From positions 62,001-126,000 of the forward strand of contig JAFDWO010000141.1 in NCBI GenBank assembly GCA_018268415.1: 64,000 bases of DNA, in the 5' to 3' direction. Each line of letters starts with the position of its first letter. The first letter of the stretch is position 1. The stretch is from Actinomycetota bacterium (GTDB taxonomy: Bacteria > Actinomycetota > Thermoleophilia > Solirubrobacterales > 70-9). Under the pieces are notes generated by a model. The model was not told the origin of the DNA, ran no database searches, and saw nothing but the letters and a program-made list of their open reading frames with translations. Below, in pieces: positions 1 to 7,838 of the stretch. A program made the position numbers and the translations under genes.

Positions 1-479
1 TCGTAATAGGTCCCCGGGCCGTAGAACTGGCCGTAACGGAGGACCACACCGATGCCGTCATAGGCGAGGACCTGGGACTCGAGCGCTTCGCGGGACTCGT
101 TGCCGGCGGCGGGGGTCCAGGCGATGCTCTGGGCGAGGAAGCGCTCGGCCCCGGCCGCCCGGGCCGCCGCGACCAGGTTCGCGGTGCCCTCTTCGCGGAT
201 CCGCCGGTTGGCTCCGGCCCGCGCGGCGACCGCGGCGGCGTCGTCGGGCAGGTCGGTCAGCTGGTGCATGACCAGGTCGGGGGCGAAGTCGACGACCGCG
301 GCGCGCAGCCCCGCCGCGTCGTAGACGTCGATCACGACCGGCTCGGCACCGAGCCCGCGCACCAGCTCCGCCCTCGTGGCCGAGCGCGTCGTCCCCGCCA
401 CCAGGTGGCCCGCCTCGACCAGCATCGGCGTCAGCCGCCGCCCGATCACGCCGCTCGCCCCGGCGAGGAAGATCCTCAT
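1..479 (-). CDS. NAD-dependent epimerase/dehydratase family protein (3' end outside window)
   Basis: Extended-SDR nucleotide-sugar epimerase type protein, cut by the window edge so that its C-terminal part is missing. The N-terminus reads MRIFLAGASGVIGRRLTPML, a Rossmann nucleotide-binding loop of the GxxGxxG type. Further on are a region with VMHQLTDLPDD and the segment LRYGQFYGPGTYYE, which resembles the substrate-side loop of these enzymes. The start is an ATG 10 nt after the stop of the upstream SpoIID-domain gene, so the two probably share a transcript. The substrate cannot be told from the sequence. Confidence 0.8.
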   Translation of the reverse strand, partial: MRIFLAGASGVIGRRLTPMLVEAGHLVAGTTRSATRAELVRGLGAEPVVIDVYDAAGLRAAVVDFAPDLVMHQLTDLPDDAAAVAARAGANRRIREEGTANLVAAARAAGAERFLAQSIAWTPAAGNESREALESQVLAYDGIGVVLRYGQFYGPGTYY

Positions 480-489
480 CGGCCGACCG

Positions 490-1641
490 TCATTTGCCCA
501 CCACCTTCTGGAAGGTCATCCAGGTCGAGTAGCCGCCCAGCGCGACCTCGAGCTGTTCGCCGGTCGCCGTGGTCACGCCGCCGGTCCCGTAGAGCTTCGC
601 TTCGATGATCCGCGGCGAGTAACCGGTCTTCGTGATCACCACTTTCTTGAGCCGCCCGTCGAGCAGGCCCGCCAGCTTTGCGCTGATCTCCGGCCCACTG
701 AAGCGCAGCGTCCAGTCGTGCAGCGGGCAGAGGCTGTCGTAGGGGTCGGGAACGCCGACGAGGTAGGGGATCGCGCTGCCGAAGACGTTCGCGATGCTCT
801 CGGTCTTACCGCCCGAGCAGGCGGAGAAGAGCGTCTCGGCGACCTGCCCTTCGTACATCACCACCTGGCCCTTGGTCTGTTCGGCGGCTTCGTCGGTGGA
901 TTTGTACTCCGATTCGAGGCCCTTGTAGACCTGGCTGCGGGTGTCGTTGTAGAGGTCGAAGCCGTCGCCTTCGACCCCGCCGGTGAGGGCGAAGGAGCGC
1001 GAGATGATCGCCTGTGCCTTCAGCTCCGCCATCGGCCAGGAGGGCGGTGACTCGTTCGGGATCACGCCCTTCACGTAGGCCTCGAGGGAGAGCGCGTTGA
1101 CGACGTTGAGTTCGCTCGCGCCGGCGGGGACGACCTCGAGCGCGCCGCGGTAACGGGTGCCGCCGATGTCGATCGTCCCGGCGCCGCCCGCCGCGCGCAG
1201 CGTCCCGCCGCAGCGTTTCAGCGGTTTGCCACCGGAGGTCCGTAGGACGACGACGTTGCCGAAGCGATGTGCCTCGTAGCTGCGACTCGGTTCCAGCGCC
1301 ACCCCGCAGGCGCCGGTGGCTTCGGTGAAGGTGACGTCGCCCGAGGCGGCTTCGAGGAGGACGCGGACGACGTGCGGACCTTCGATCGTGCCGAGGCTCG
1401 TCCCCGGGTAGTAGTGGCCGAGGATGAACTTGTAGCCCTTGCCGTGGAGCGCGTAGCCGTAGGCGCCGTAGGCGCTCAGGCCCACCCCGTGGCCGAAGCC
1501 GTGCCCTTCGACGATCCAGTTGACCTGGGCCCGGGCGCTCGCGGCGAGCGCCCCGCAGGCGCAGGCGAGCGCCGCGAGCAGCGCGAGGGCGAGGGGGATG
1601 GGGCGGCGGCCAGGCGAGGGCATCAGGGAGCGGGCATGCAT
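490..1641 (-). CDS. SpoIID/LytB-domain secreted protein
   Basis: Exported protein with a SpoIID domain. In sporulating Firmicutes this family contains a lytic transglycosylase acting on peptidoglycan. From ATG 1641 the protein is 383 aa, with a basic start and a hydrophobic stretch (LALALLAALACACGALAASA) that looks like a signal peptide. Typical segments follow: GHGFGHGVGLSAYGAYGYA near the mature N-terminus, YVKGVIPNESPPSWP (conserved Glu region), LKAQAIISRSFAL, and FSACSGGKTESIANVFG. The frame is open further upstream to 1773, but those residues are not signal-peptide-like and overlap the divergent aldehyde dehydrogenase start, so ATG 1641 (or 1623) is preferred. A role in spore formation is not implied; the domain is widespread in actinobacteria. 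Confidence 0.8.
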   Translation of the reverse strand: MHARSLMPSPGRRPIPLALALLAALACACGALAASARAQVNWIVEGHGFGHGVGLSAYGAYGYALHGKGYKFILGHYYPGTSLGTIEGPHVVRVLLEAASGDVTFTEATGACGVALEPSRSYEAHRFGNVVVLRTSGGKPLKRCGGTLRAAGGAGTIDIGGTRYRGALEVVPAGASELNVVNALSLEAYVKGVIPNESPPSWPMAELKAQAIISRSFALTGGVEGDGFDLYNDTRSQVYKGLESEYKSTDEAAEQTKGQVVMYEGQVAETLFSACSGGKTESIANVFGSAIPYLVGVPDPYDSLCPLHDWTLRFSGPEISAKLAGLLDGRLKKVVITKTGYSPRIIEAKLYGTGGVTTATGEQLEVALGGYSTWMTFQKVVGK

Positions 1642-1700
1642 CACATCAACATGCGCGACGTGGGGGAGTCGCGGCGCCGCCGCTGGGCGGGCGCCGGCGC

Positions 1701-1706
1701 TACGCT
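1701..1706 (+). promoter_or_regulatory. -10 hexamer TACGCT for the aldehyde dehydrogenase gene
   Basis: TACGCT fits the TAnnnT pattern seen before many genes of this window. It lies 41 nt before the TTG start at 1748, so this gene would have a short leader holding the GAGAGGAGG ribosome binding site. The divergent SpoIID gene starts at about 1641. Confidence 0.4.
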
Positions 1707-1747
1707 GGGAGCGTCGAGCGCAGGTGAACGCTGAGAGGAGGTCCGAG

Positions 1748-3193
1748 TTGGCAACGCAGACGGTGAAGCCCACCGATCACAAGATTCTCGTCGCCGGTGA
1801 GTGGAGCGAGGGAACCGGTTGGCAGGAGGTCGAGAGCCCCTACGACGGCACCGTGGTCGGGCGTATCGCGACCGCCGACGAAGCGACGGCGATCCGCGCG
1901 ATCGAGGCTGCGCACCGGGCCTTCGAGACCGCGGACTTCCCGCAGCACGAGCGTGCCGCGGTGCTCGACCGGGCCGCCGCGCTCGTGCGCGAGCGGGTCG
2001 ACGACCTGGCGCGGACGATCGCCGCCGAGGCGGGCAAGCCGCTGAAGACGGCGACGGTCGAGGCGAGCCGCTGTGTCGACACGCTGACCTTCAGCGCCGT
2101 CGAGGCGCGCAAGCTCACCGGCGGCACGGTGCCGATGGACGCCTCGGCCGGTGGCGTCGGCAAGCTCGGCGTGATGCTGCGGGTGCCCTACGGGGTGGTC
2201 GGCGCGATCTCGCCCTTCAACTTCCCGCTGAACCTGGTGGCGCACAAGCTCGGCCCGGCGATCGCGGCCGGCAACGCGGTGGTGCTGAAGCCCGCCGGGC
2301 AGACGCCGATCACGGCGATCAAGCTGGTCGAGATCCTGAACGAAGCGGGGCTGCCGGAGGGTTGGCTGAACGTCGTCCCCGGCTCCGGCGCGGAAGTCGG
2401 CGGCGCGATCGTCGAGCACCCGCTGGTCGGTGCGATCACCTTCACCGGCTCGGCGCCGGTGGGCTGGGGCATCCGCTCGCGGGCGCCGCACAAGAAGGTT
2501 AACCTGGAGCTCGGCTCCAACGCCCCGCTGATCGTCAACGAGGACGGCGACTGGGAAGCGGCGGCGGACAAGGCCCAGATCCACGCTTTCGCCCACGCCG
2601 GGCAGGTCTGCATCTCGATCCAGCGCATCCTCCTGCACTCCGCGATCGCCGACCGCTTCACCGAGCGCCTCGTCGGCAACGTCGAGGCCCTCAAGGTCGG
2701 CGACCCGCTCGACCCAGACACCGACGTCGGCCCGCTGATCAGCCCTGCCGACCGTGATCGGGTCAAGGCCTGGATCGACGAGGCCGTCGCCGCGGGCGCC
2801 GAGCTGATCACCGGCGGGGAGTTGGTCGACGAGGGCCGGTGTATCGCCCCGACCCTGCTTCGCGCCGCCCCCAAAGACTCCAAGGTGTGGTGCGAGGAGG
2901 TCTTCGGCCCGGTCGCCACGATCGACACCTTCGACGACTTCGCCGCCGGCCTGGCGATGGCGAACGACTCCAAGTTCGGCCTCCAGGCCGGCGTCTTCAC
3001 CAAGGACCTGGGCCGCGCGATCGAAGCCGGCAAAACCCTCGAGTTCGGCGGCATCATGGTCAACGAAGTCCCCAGTTACCGCGCCGACCAGATGCCCTAC
3101 GGCGGCGTCAAGGACTCCGGCAACACGCGCGAGGGCCCGGCCTTCGCCGTGTACGAGCTCACCGAGGAGCGCTTCGTCACCCTGCAGGGCTAG
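1748..3193 (+). CDS. NAD(P)-dependent aldehyde dehydrogenase
   Basis: Member of the aldehyde dehydrogenase superfamily, oxidising an aldehyde to the acid; 481 aa, normal length. It has the cofactor-domain run around AISPFNFPLNLVAHKLGPAI, the catalytic general-base Glu in NLELGSNAP (about residue 254) and the nucleophile Cys in HAGQVCIS (about residue 287), then EVFGPVATIDTF and the C-terminal YGGVKDSGNTREGP. The start is TTG 1748, preceded by GAGAGGAGG; the frame is open further upstream but overlaps the divergent gene. The GNTREGP ending resembles succinate-semialdehyde/lactaldehyde-type enzymes, but the substrate is uncertain. A benzaldehyde role with the 6-kb decarboxylase would be speculation. 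Confidence 0.92.
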   Translation: MATQTVKPTDHKILVAGEWSEGTGWQEVESPYDGTVVGRIATADEATAIRAIEAAHRAFETADFPQHERAAVLDRAAALVRERVDDLARTIAAEAGKPLKTATVEASRCVDTLTFSAVEARKLTGGTVPMDASAGGVGKLGVMLRVPYGVVGAISPFNFPLNLVAHKLGPAIAAGNAVVLKPAGQTPITAIKLVEILNEAGLPEGWLNVVPGSGAEVGGAIVEHPLVGAITFTGSAPVGWGIRSRAPHKKVNLELGSNAPLIVNEDGDWEAAADKAQIHAFAHAGQVCISIQRILLHSAIADRFTERLVGNVEALKVGDPLDPDTDVGPLISPADRDRVKAWIDEAVAAGAELITGGELVDEGRCIAPTLLRAAPKDSKVWCEEVFGPVATIDTFDDFAAGLAMANDSKFGLQAGVFTKDLGRAIEAGKTLEFGGIMVNEVPSYRADQMPYGGVKDSGNTREGPAFAVYELTEERFVTLQG

Positions 3194-3201
3194 CCACCCC
3201 A

Positions 3202-3244
3202 GCGTTCGCACTCTGCCGTAACCGGTACGGCAAAGTGCGAACGC
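3202..3244. repeat. Hairpin a (GTTCGCACT...GTGCGAAC), copy A
   Basis: Two 19-nt arms (3202-3220, 3226-3244) with one mismatch and a 5-nt loop, starting 9 nt after the aldehyde dehydrogenase stop. No T-run follows. A related hairpin (CGTTCGCGCTTTACCGT arm) follows acnA at 49124-49165, so it may mark or end the 3' side of transcripts. Confidence 0.75.
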
Positions 3245-3464
3245 GGAGTGGAAGGGGAAGGGGCGCTGCCGACCGGCGCCGCGGAGGGATGGGCCTGGGG
3301 AAGCTGCCGCCCGGGAGGGACGGCGTCTCGGGAAGCTGTCGCCCGTGGGGAACGGGGCCCTTTCCCTCGGGCTGTCGCCCATGGGAAGGGCCCCGGCCCC
3401 TCGAGCTGTCGCCCATGGGAAGGGCCCCGGCCCCTCGAGCTGTCGCCCATGGCGGAAAGGGATG

Positions 3465-3516
3465 CGGCCGTCTCGTCCACGGCCCTGGCAGGCTGTGGCC
3501 GTGGCCGAGACGGCCG
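3465..3516. repeat. Hairpin c with loop CTGGCAGGCTGT, copy A
   Basis: Arms 3465-3484 and 3497-3516 (core GGCCGTCTCGTCCACGGCC) around a 12-nt loop. Including the closing pair, the loop reads CCTGGCAGGCTGTG, the exact reverse complement of the loop of the hairpin at 4135-4192. Other copies: 27572-27623 and 49479-49528. Confidence 0.8.
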
Positions 3517-3828
3517 AGGGTGCGGGGAGCGGGCGGAGAGAAGCACGGAAGGCCCCCGCGGGAGGATGCGGGCGAGCGTGAGGCGGATCCCCCACGGGGC
3601 TCCCACGGATCCCGCCGATCCCGGCGTCCGGGGCCGGAGGGTGTCACGGATCCCCCTGATCCCGGCCCCCGGGGGCCGGGAGGTGTGACGGATCCGTCAC
3701 GGAGGAGGGATCTGGTCACGGAGATGTCGGGAAGGTCGCGAGTGTGACGGGACCCTCACCGGACCGGGACCCCGTCACGGAGACGTAGGGAACTCCACGC
3801 CTCCTCCCGTGTTGTCCAACGCTCACGG

Positions 3829-3880
3829 ACGCCTTCCGTACTTTGACCATGCCATGGCAGGGTCAAAGTACGGAAGGCGT
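3829..3880. repeat. 52-bp palindrome e (core TTCCGTACTTTGACC), copy A
   Basis: Perfect 20-bp arms (3829-3848, 3861-3880) around ATGCCATGGCAG, itself nearly self-complementary. The outer stem differs from the copies at 27765 and 49921 on both arms at once (GCCTT/AAGGC here, GCGTT/AACGC there), which keeps the pairing. Confidence 0.85.
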
Positions 3881-4134
3881 TCCCGGGCCTTCTTTCCGGG
3901 CCCGGGGACGGACCGAAGGATCCGGAAAGCGTGACGTTCCCGGCGTCTTCGTGACCGATCGGGGCCAGGTGTGGCCTCTCCCGCACGGACCCGTCACGGA
4001 AGTCCGACCTCCTCCCGTCCCTGTGTCTCCCCTCATCCCTGTGTCGTCTTTTTCACGACCCCCTCCCATCCCTGTCCCGCCTTTTTCACGACCCCCTCCC
4101 GTCCCTATGTCGTCTTCCCCCGCGACCCCCTCCC

Positions 4135-4192
4135 GTCCCGGGCGCCTCATGGCGCTCACAGCCTGCCAGGAGCGCCATGAGGCGCCCGGGAC
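4135..4192. repeat. Hairpin g with loop CACAGCCTGCCAGG, copy A
   Basis: Perfect 22-bp arms (core GGGCGCCTCATGGCGCT) around the 14-nt loop CACAGCCTGCCAGG. The same arms and loop recur at 28004-28061 and, with slight change, at 50187-50244. Confidence 0.85.
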
Positions 4193-4300
4193 CATCTCGG
4201 ACGGGTGCGGGGGCCGGGGGCGGGCCCCCACGCACGCCCCGCGCCGCATCTCGGACGGGCGCCCGGGGCGGGGTCGTACCGTCCCGCCTCGACACCCCGC

Positions 4301-4353
4301 CCCCTCCGCTGTTCCTTATGCGCCTATGGGGCGCATAAGGAACAGCGGAGGGG
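4301..4353. repeat. Palindrome i (GCTGTTCCTTATG family), copy 1
   Basis: Perfect 24-bp arms (4301-4324, 4330-4353) and a 5-nt loop. The core GCTGTTCCTTATG is shared with copies at 13774 (inside ileS), 28452 and 39359. Outer stem pairs and the centre differ between copies while pairing is kept. Confidence 0.85.
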
Positions 4354-4442
4354 TCTCGGCGACGGCGGGGCGTCCGCGCCCATCCTCCGTCCGTCCGCCC
4401 ACCCGCGGCGGGCGCGCTGAGGCGCGCCCGCCTTGTCGCCGG

Positions 4443-5783
4443 CTAGCTCTCGTGGGGCCGCGCCATCGCGCGGTGGTCAAGGGCCTCATCCAGCGTCTCG
4501 GACGAGACGCCGTGCTCGAGCGCGACCTCGCGGAGGGGGCGGCCGGAGTCGGCGGCGTCCTTGACGATCGCGGCGGCGGCGTCGTAGCCGATGTGGGGGT
4601 TGAGGGCGGTAGCCGTGGCGAGCGTCGCCTCGGCGTGGCGCTCGGTCATCTCTTCGTTGGCCTCGAGGCCCGCGACGCACTTCTCGTTGAGCAGGCGCGA
4701 GGCGCTTGCGAGGAGCTTGATCGAGCCGAGTAGGTTGCGGGCGATCAGCGGCACCCGCACGTTCAGCTCGAACTGGCCCTGCATGCCGCCGATCGTGATC
4801 GCCGCGTCGTTGCCGATCACCTGGGCGGCGACCTGGATGACGACCTCGGGGATCACCGGGTTGACCTTGCCCGGCATGATCGAGGAGCCCTTCTGCAGCT
4901 CCGGCAGGCGCAGCTCGGCGAGCCCCGCCCGCGGGCCGGAGCCCATCAGCGCCAGGTCGTTGGCGATCTTGTTGAGCGAGACGGCGTAGACCTTGAGCGC
5001 GCCCGACAGCTCGACCAGCGCGTCACGATTGCCCTGCGCCTCGAAGGCGTCGAGGGGGCCGGAGATCTCGAGGCCGGTGTCGGTAGCGAGCTTCTCGCGC
5101 ACCTTGGCGGCGAACTCCGGGTGGGTGTTCAGGCCGGTGCCGGTGGCGGTGCCGCCGAGCGGGATCTGGCCGACCCGCCGCAGCGTTGCCTCGACCCGCT
5201 GCACGCCGAGGCGCACCTGCGCCGCGTAACCACCGAACTCCTGGCCGAGCGTCACCGGGACCGCGTCCATCAGGTGCGTGCGGCCCGCCTTGACGACGTC
5301 CTTGAACTCGCTCTCCTTGGCGGCTAGCGCGTCGGCGAGCGCGCCCATCGTGGGCAGCAGGTCGTGCGTCACCTCGTCCAGTGCCGCCAGGTGCACGGCG
5401 CTCGGGAAGACGTCGTTCGACGACTGGCCCATGTTCACGTGGTCGTTGGGGTGCGCCCCGTCACCGGCGAGGTTGGCGATCACCTCGTTGGCGTTCATGT
5501 TCGACGAGGTGCCCGAGCCGGTCTGGAAGACGTCGATCGGGAACTGGCCGTCGTGCTTGCCCTCGGCGACCGCGCTGCCGGCGGCGGCGATCCGCTCGGC
5601 GAGCTCGCCATCGAGCTTGCCCAAGGCGCCGTTCGCTTCCGCCGCGGCGGACTTGATCCGGCCCAGCCAGCGCACCACGGGAACCGGCACGCGCTCGCCG
5701 GAAACCGGGAAGTTGTCGACTGCTTTGGTGGTCTCGCCGCCCCAGAGCTGCTTGCCCGAGGTGGTCTCCGCGTCAACGCTCAA
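4443..5783 (-). CDS. fumC: Class II fumarate hydratase
   Basis: Interconverts fumarate and L-malate in the TCA cycle; cytosolic homotetramer in this family. At 446 aa it has normal class II length. It shows the active-site segments QTGSGTSSNMNANEVIAN, GRTHLMDAVPVTLGQE and the superfamily signature GSSIMPGKVNPV, which holds the catalytic serine loop. The start is taken as TTG 5783, because GGAGG lies 7 nt before it; longer readings to 5858 add a poorly structured His-rich stretch. The 3' end abuts composite repeat copy A. Confidence 0.95.
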   Translation of the reverse strand: MSVDAETTSGKQLWGGETTKAVDNFPVSGERVPVPVVRWLGRIKSAAAEANGALGKLDGELAERIAAAGSAVAEGKHDGQFPIDVFQTGSGTSSNMNANEVIANLAGDGAHPNDHVNMGQSSNDVFPSAVHLAALDEVTHDLLPTMGALADALAAKESEFKDVVKAGRTHLMDAVPVTLGQEFGGYAAQVRLGVQRVEATLRRVGQIPLGGTATGTGLNTHPEFAAKVREKLATDTGLEISGPLDAFEAQGNRDALVELSGALKVYAVSLNKIANDLALMGSGPRAGLAELRLPELQKGSSIMPGKVNPVIPEVVIQVAAQVIGNDAAITIGGMQGQFELNVRVPLIARNLLGSIKLLASASRLLNEKCVAGLEANEEMTERHAEATLATATALNPHIGYDAAAAIVKDAADSGRPLREVALEHGVSSETLDEALDHRAMARPHES

Positions 5784-5931
5784 GTTTCTGCCTCCATGGT
5801 GTCTATGGGGAAATCCGTGAAGCTTTTTGGGGGAGAACGAAGCGTATTGCGCGGGCACCGCCGGGCGCTTGCTCGCGGGCTCCGAGCGCGGTTGCGCGCT
5901 CTCGCTCGCGCGCGCTCTCGCGCTCTCGCGC

Positions 5932-6057
5932 TCAGGCGAGGGCTTCGGCGAACAGGCCGGCCAGGGTCGCCAGCGCGAACAGGATCGCGCAGAGGATCGC
6001 CAGGCCGGCGAGGCGCGGGCCGAGATCCGAATGGGCTCTGAGGCTCTGAGCTCTCAC
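5932..6057 (-). CDS. Possible 41-aa single-span membrane peptide
   Basis: Short frame starting with GTG 6057, with AGGA 5 nt before it. The peptide begins MRAQSLRAHSDLGPRLAG and continues into one hydrophobic helix (LAILCAILFALATLAGLFAEALA). It lies upstream of fumC on the same strand, divergent from the decarboxylase gene at 6147. No family is recognised. The clean amphipathic-then-hydrophobic layout and a start with an SD argue for a real gene, but chance cannot be excluded. Between it and fumC (5784-5931) there is only a CG/CTCG-rich low-complexity run. Confidence 0.35.
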   Translation of the reverse strand: MRAQSLRAHSDLGPRLAGLAILCAILFALATLAGLFAEALA

Positions 6058-6133
6058 TTGATCCTGATCGGTTGTCGCGTCAGACTCGTGAGTCCTGCAA
6101 CGAGTCGGCCAAAGATCTCTACACCGTTTTATG

Positions 6134-6139
6134 TAACAT
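6134..6139 (+). promoter_or_regulatory. -10 hexamer TAACAT, leaderless start
   Basis: TAACAT ends 7 nt before the ATG at 6147, with no Shine-Dalgarno sequence between, so transcription would begin at or next to the start codon. The palindrome GACTCGTGAGTC at 6083-6094 lies about 40 bp upstream and could be an operator. Confidence 0.45.
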
Positions 6140-6146
6140 CCCGCCG

Positions 6147-7745
6147 ATGCCGACCGTCCGCGAAGCGACCTTCGACCTCTTCCGGGAGCAGGGGATGACG
6201 ACGATCTTCGGCAACCCGGGTTCCACCGAGCTGCCGATGCTCCGTGACTTCCCGAGCGATTTTCGTTACGTGCTCGGCCTGCAGGAGGCGGTGGTGGTCG
6301 GGATGGCCGACGGCTTCGCCCAGGCGAGCGGTCGCACCACGGTGGTCAACCTGCACACCGCCCCGGGGGTCGGCAACGCGATGGGGGCGATCTTCAACGC
6401 GCAGGCCAACCACTCGCCGCTGCTGATCACGGCCGGGCAGCAGGCGCGCGCCCAGATCACGCTGCAGGCGAACCTCACCAACCGTGATGCCGCCCGGATG
6501 CCGCACCCGCTGGTCAAGTGGAGCTACGAGCCGCCGCGCGCCGAGGACGTGCCGCTGGCCCTGACCCACGGCGCCCACCTCGCCGGACTGGCGCCGCGCG
6601 GGCCGGTCTTCGTGTCGCTGCCGATGGACGACTGGGAGGTCGAGGTCGACGCCGCCGACGCCCGCCACGCGATTACCCGCAAGGTGACCGGCCGCGCCGT
6701 CGCCGACCCAGCCGCCGTGGCGGCGCTCGCCGCCGAGCTCGACGCGGCGCGCAGCCCCGTCCTCGTCGCCGGCCCCGACGTCGACACGGCCGGCGGCTGG
6801 GAGAGCGCCGTGGCCCTCGCCGAGCGCCAGCGCCTCCCGGTCTGGGCCTCGCCCGCGACCGGCGGCGTCCGCCTCGGCTTCCCCGAGGACCACCCGAACT
6901 TCCGCGGCGTCCTGCCGCCCGCGATCGGCCCCGTGGGCCAGACGCTCGAGGGCCACGACCTGATCCTCGTCGTCGGCAGCTCGGTCTTTCCGTACTACCC
7001 GTACATCCCCGGGCCCCTGCTGCCGGAGGGCGCCCGCCTCGTCGCGATCACCTCCGACCCCGACGAGGCCGTCCGCGCCCCGATGGGCGACGCGATCGTC
7101 GCCGACGTCGGCCTGACGCTGGCGGCGCTGGTCGAGGCGGTCCCCGCGTCCGCGCGCCCCGCGCCGGAGCCGAACCCCGGCCCCGGCGACCTCGAGATCA
7201 CCGACCCGCTCAACGCCTCGACCGTCCACGGCGCCCTCCGCGAGGTCCTCCCGGAGGACGCGATCGTCGTCCTCGAGTCGCCCTCCTCGACGCTCGCGCT
7301 GCGCAACCAGCTGCGCCTTTCCCGCCCCGGCTCCTACTACTTCAGCGCCGGCGGCGGCCTCGGCTTCGGCCTCGCCGCGTCGATCGGCGTGCAGATGGCG
7401 GAGCCCGACCGGCCCGTCGTCTGCGTCCTCGGCGAGGGCTCCGCCCAGTACGCGATCGCCGGCTTCTGGAGCGCCGTCGCCTACGACGTGCCGGTCACCT
7501 TCCTGGTCCTGCGCAACGAGGAGTACGCGATCCTCAAGTGGTTCGCCGAAGTCGAGCAGATCACCGGCGCACCCGGCCTCGACCTGCCGCGGCTCGACGT
7601 CGCCGCGGTCGCCGCCGGCTACGGGGTGAGTACGGTGACGGCGACCGACCGCGACAGCGTAGCGGGAGCCCTCGCCGCGGCGCTGGCGTCGTCGAAGCCG
7701 GAGCTGGTCGAAGTTCCCGTCGCCCCCGGCATGTCCCTCTTCTAG
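6147..7745 (+). CDS. Benzoylformate-decarboxylase-like ThDP enzyme
   Basis: Thiamine-diphosphate 2-oxo-acid decarboxylase, 532 aa, closest by pattern to benzoylformate decarboxylase (MdlC). Counting from ATG 6147, Ser26 (FGNPGSTELP), Glu47 (GLQEAVV) and His70 (VNLHTAPGVG) fall on the catalytic positions of the Pseudomonas putida enzyme. The runs ANHSPLLITAGQQ and PLVKWSYEP also match. Two key places differ: the second active-site His (MdlC His281, FRYHQY) is Tyr284 here (FPYYPY), and the metal-binding GDG motif is GEG (Glu430), with RNEEY where NNGTY is usual. Substrate may therefore differ from benzoylformate. Followed after 93 nt by a lactate/mandelate-dehydrogenase-like gene, probably one operon. 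Confidence 0.85.
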   Translation: MPTVREATFDLFREQGMTTIFGNPGSTELPMLRDFPSDFRYVLGLQEAVVVGMADGFAQASGRTTVVNLHTAPGVGNAMGAIFNAQANHSPLLITAGQQARAQITLQANLTNRDAARMPHPLVKWSYEPPRAEDVPLALTHGAHLAGLAPRGPVFVSLPMDDWEVEVDAADARHAITRKVTGRAVADPAAVAALAAELDAARSPVLVAGPDVDTAGGWESAVALAERQRLPVWASPATGGVRLGFPEDHPNFRGVLPPAIGPVGQTLEGHDLILVVGSSVFPYYPYIPGPLLPEGARLVAITSDPDEAVRAPMGDAIVADVGLTLAALVEAVPASARPAPEPNPGPGDLEITDPLNASTVHGALREVLPEDAIVVLESPSSTLALRNQLRLSRPGSYYFSAGGGLGFGLAASIGVQMAEPDRPVVCVLGEGSAQYAIAGFWSAVAYDVPVTFLVLRNEEYAILKWFAEVEQITGAPGLDLPRLDVAAVAAGYGVSTVTATDRDSVAGALAAALASSKPELVEVPVAPGMSLF

Positions 7746-7838
7746 GGCGATGCCCGGCCCAAGCCCAGCGCCGGCCGCCGGCCGCCGGCCTTCGCGGAGA
7801 GCGGGCCGCGGGATGCGGGCGGCGACTGGCGGGGCGCC

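Larger units (their letters stand above)
3194..4442. repeat. Composite palindrome/tandem-repeat region, copy A
   Basis: No credible gene here. The stretch lies between the convergent ends of the aldehyde dehydrogenase and fumC. In order it holds: a 43-bp hairpin; about five copies of a 34-bp unit built on GCTGTCGCCC (3300-3460); a hairpin with loop CTGGCAGGCTGT; G/C-rich short palindromes including GTGACGGATCCGTCAC; a core of about 300 bp ending in a 52-bp palindrome and a strongly conserved flank; three units of TTTTTCACGACCCCCTCCC type; a 58-bp hairpin; two CATCTCGGACGGG units; and a 53-bp hairpin. The same parts recur in the same order at 27472-28660 and 49048-50664. Function unknown; REP/BIME-like mosaics or a structured RNA are possible. 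Confidence 0.85.

Noticed and set aside
3194-4442. Small protein genes in the composite repeats (several open frames of 60-300 codons)
   Set aside because: The frames run through palindromes and tandem repeats, are open on both strands, and have no conserved protein pattern between the three copies.
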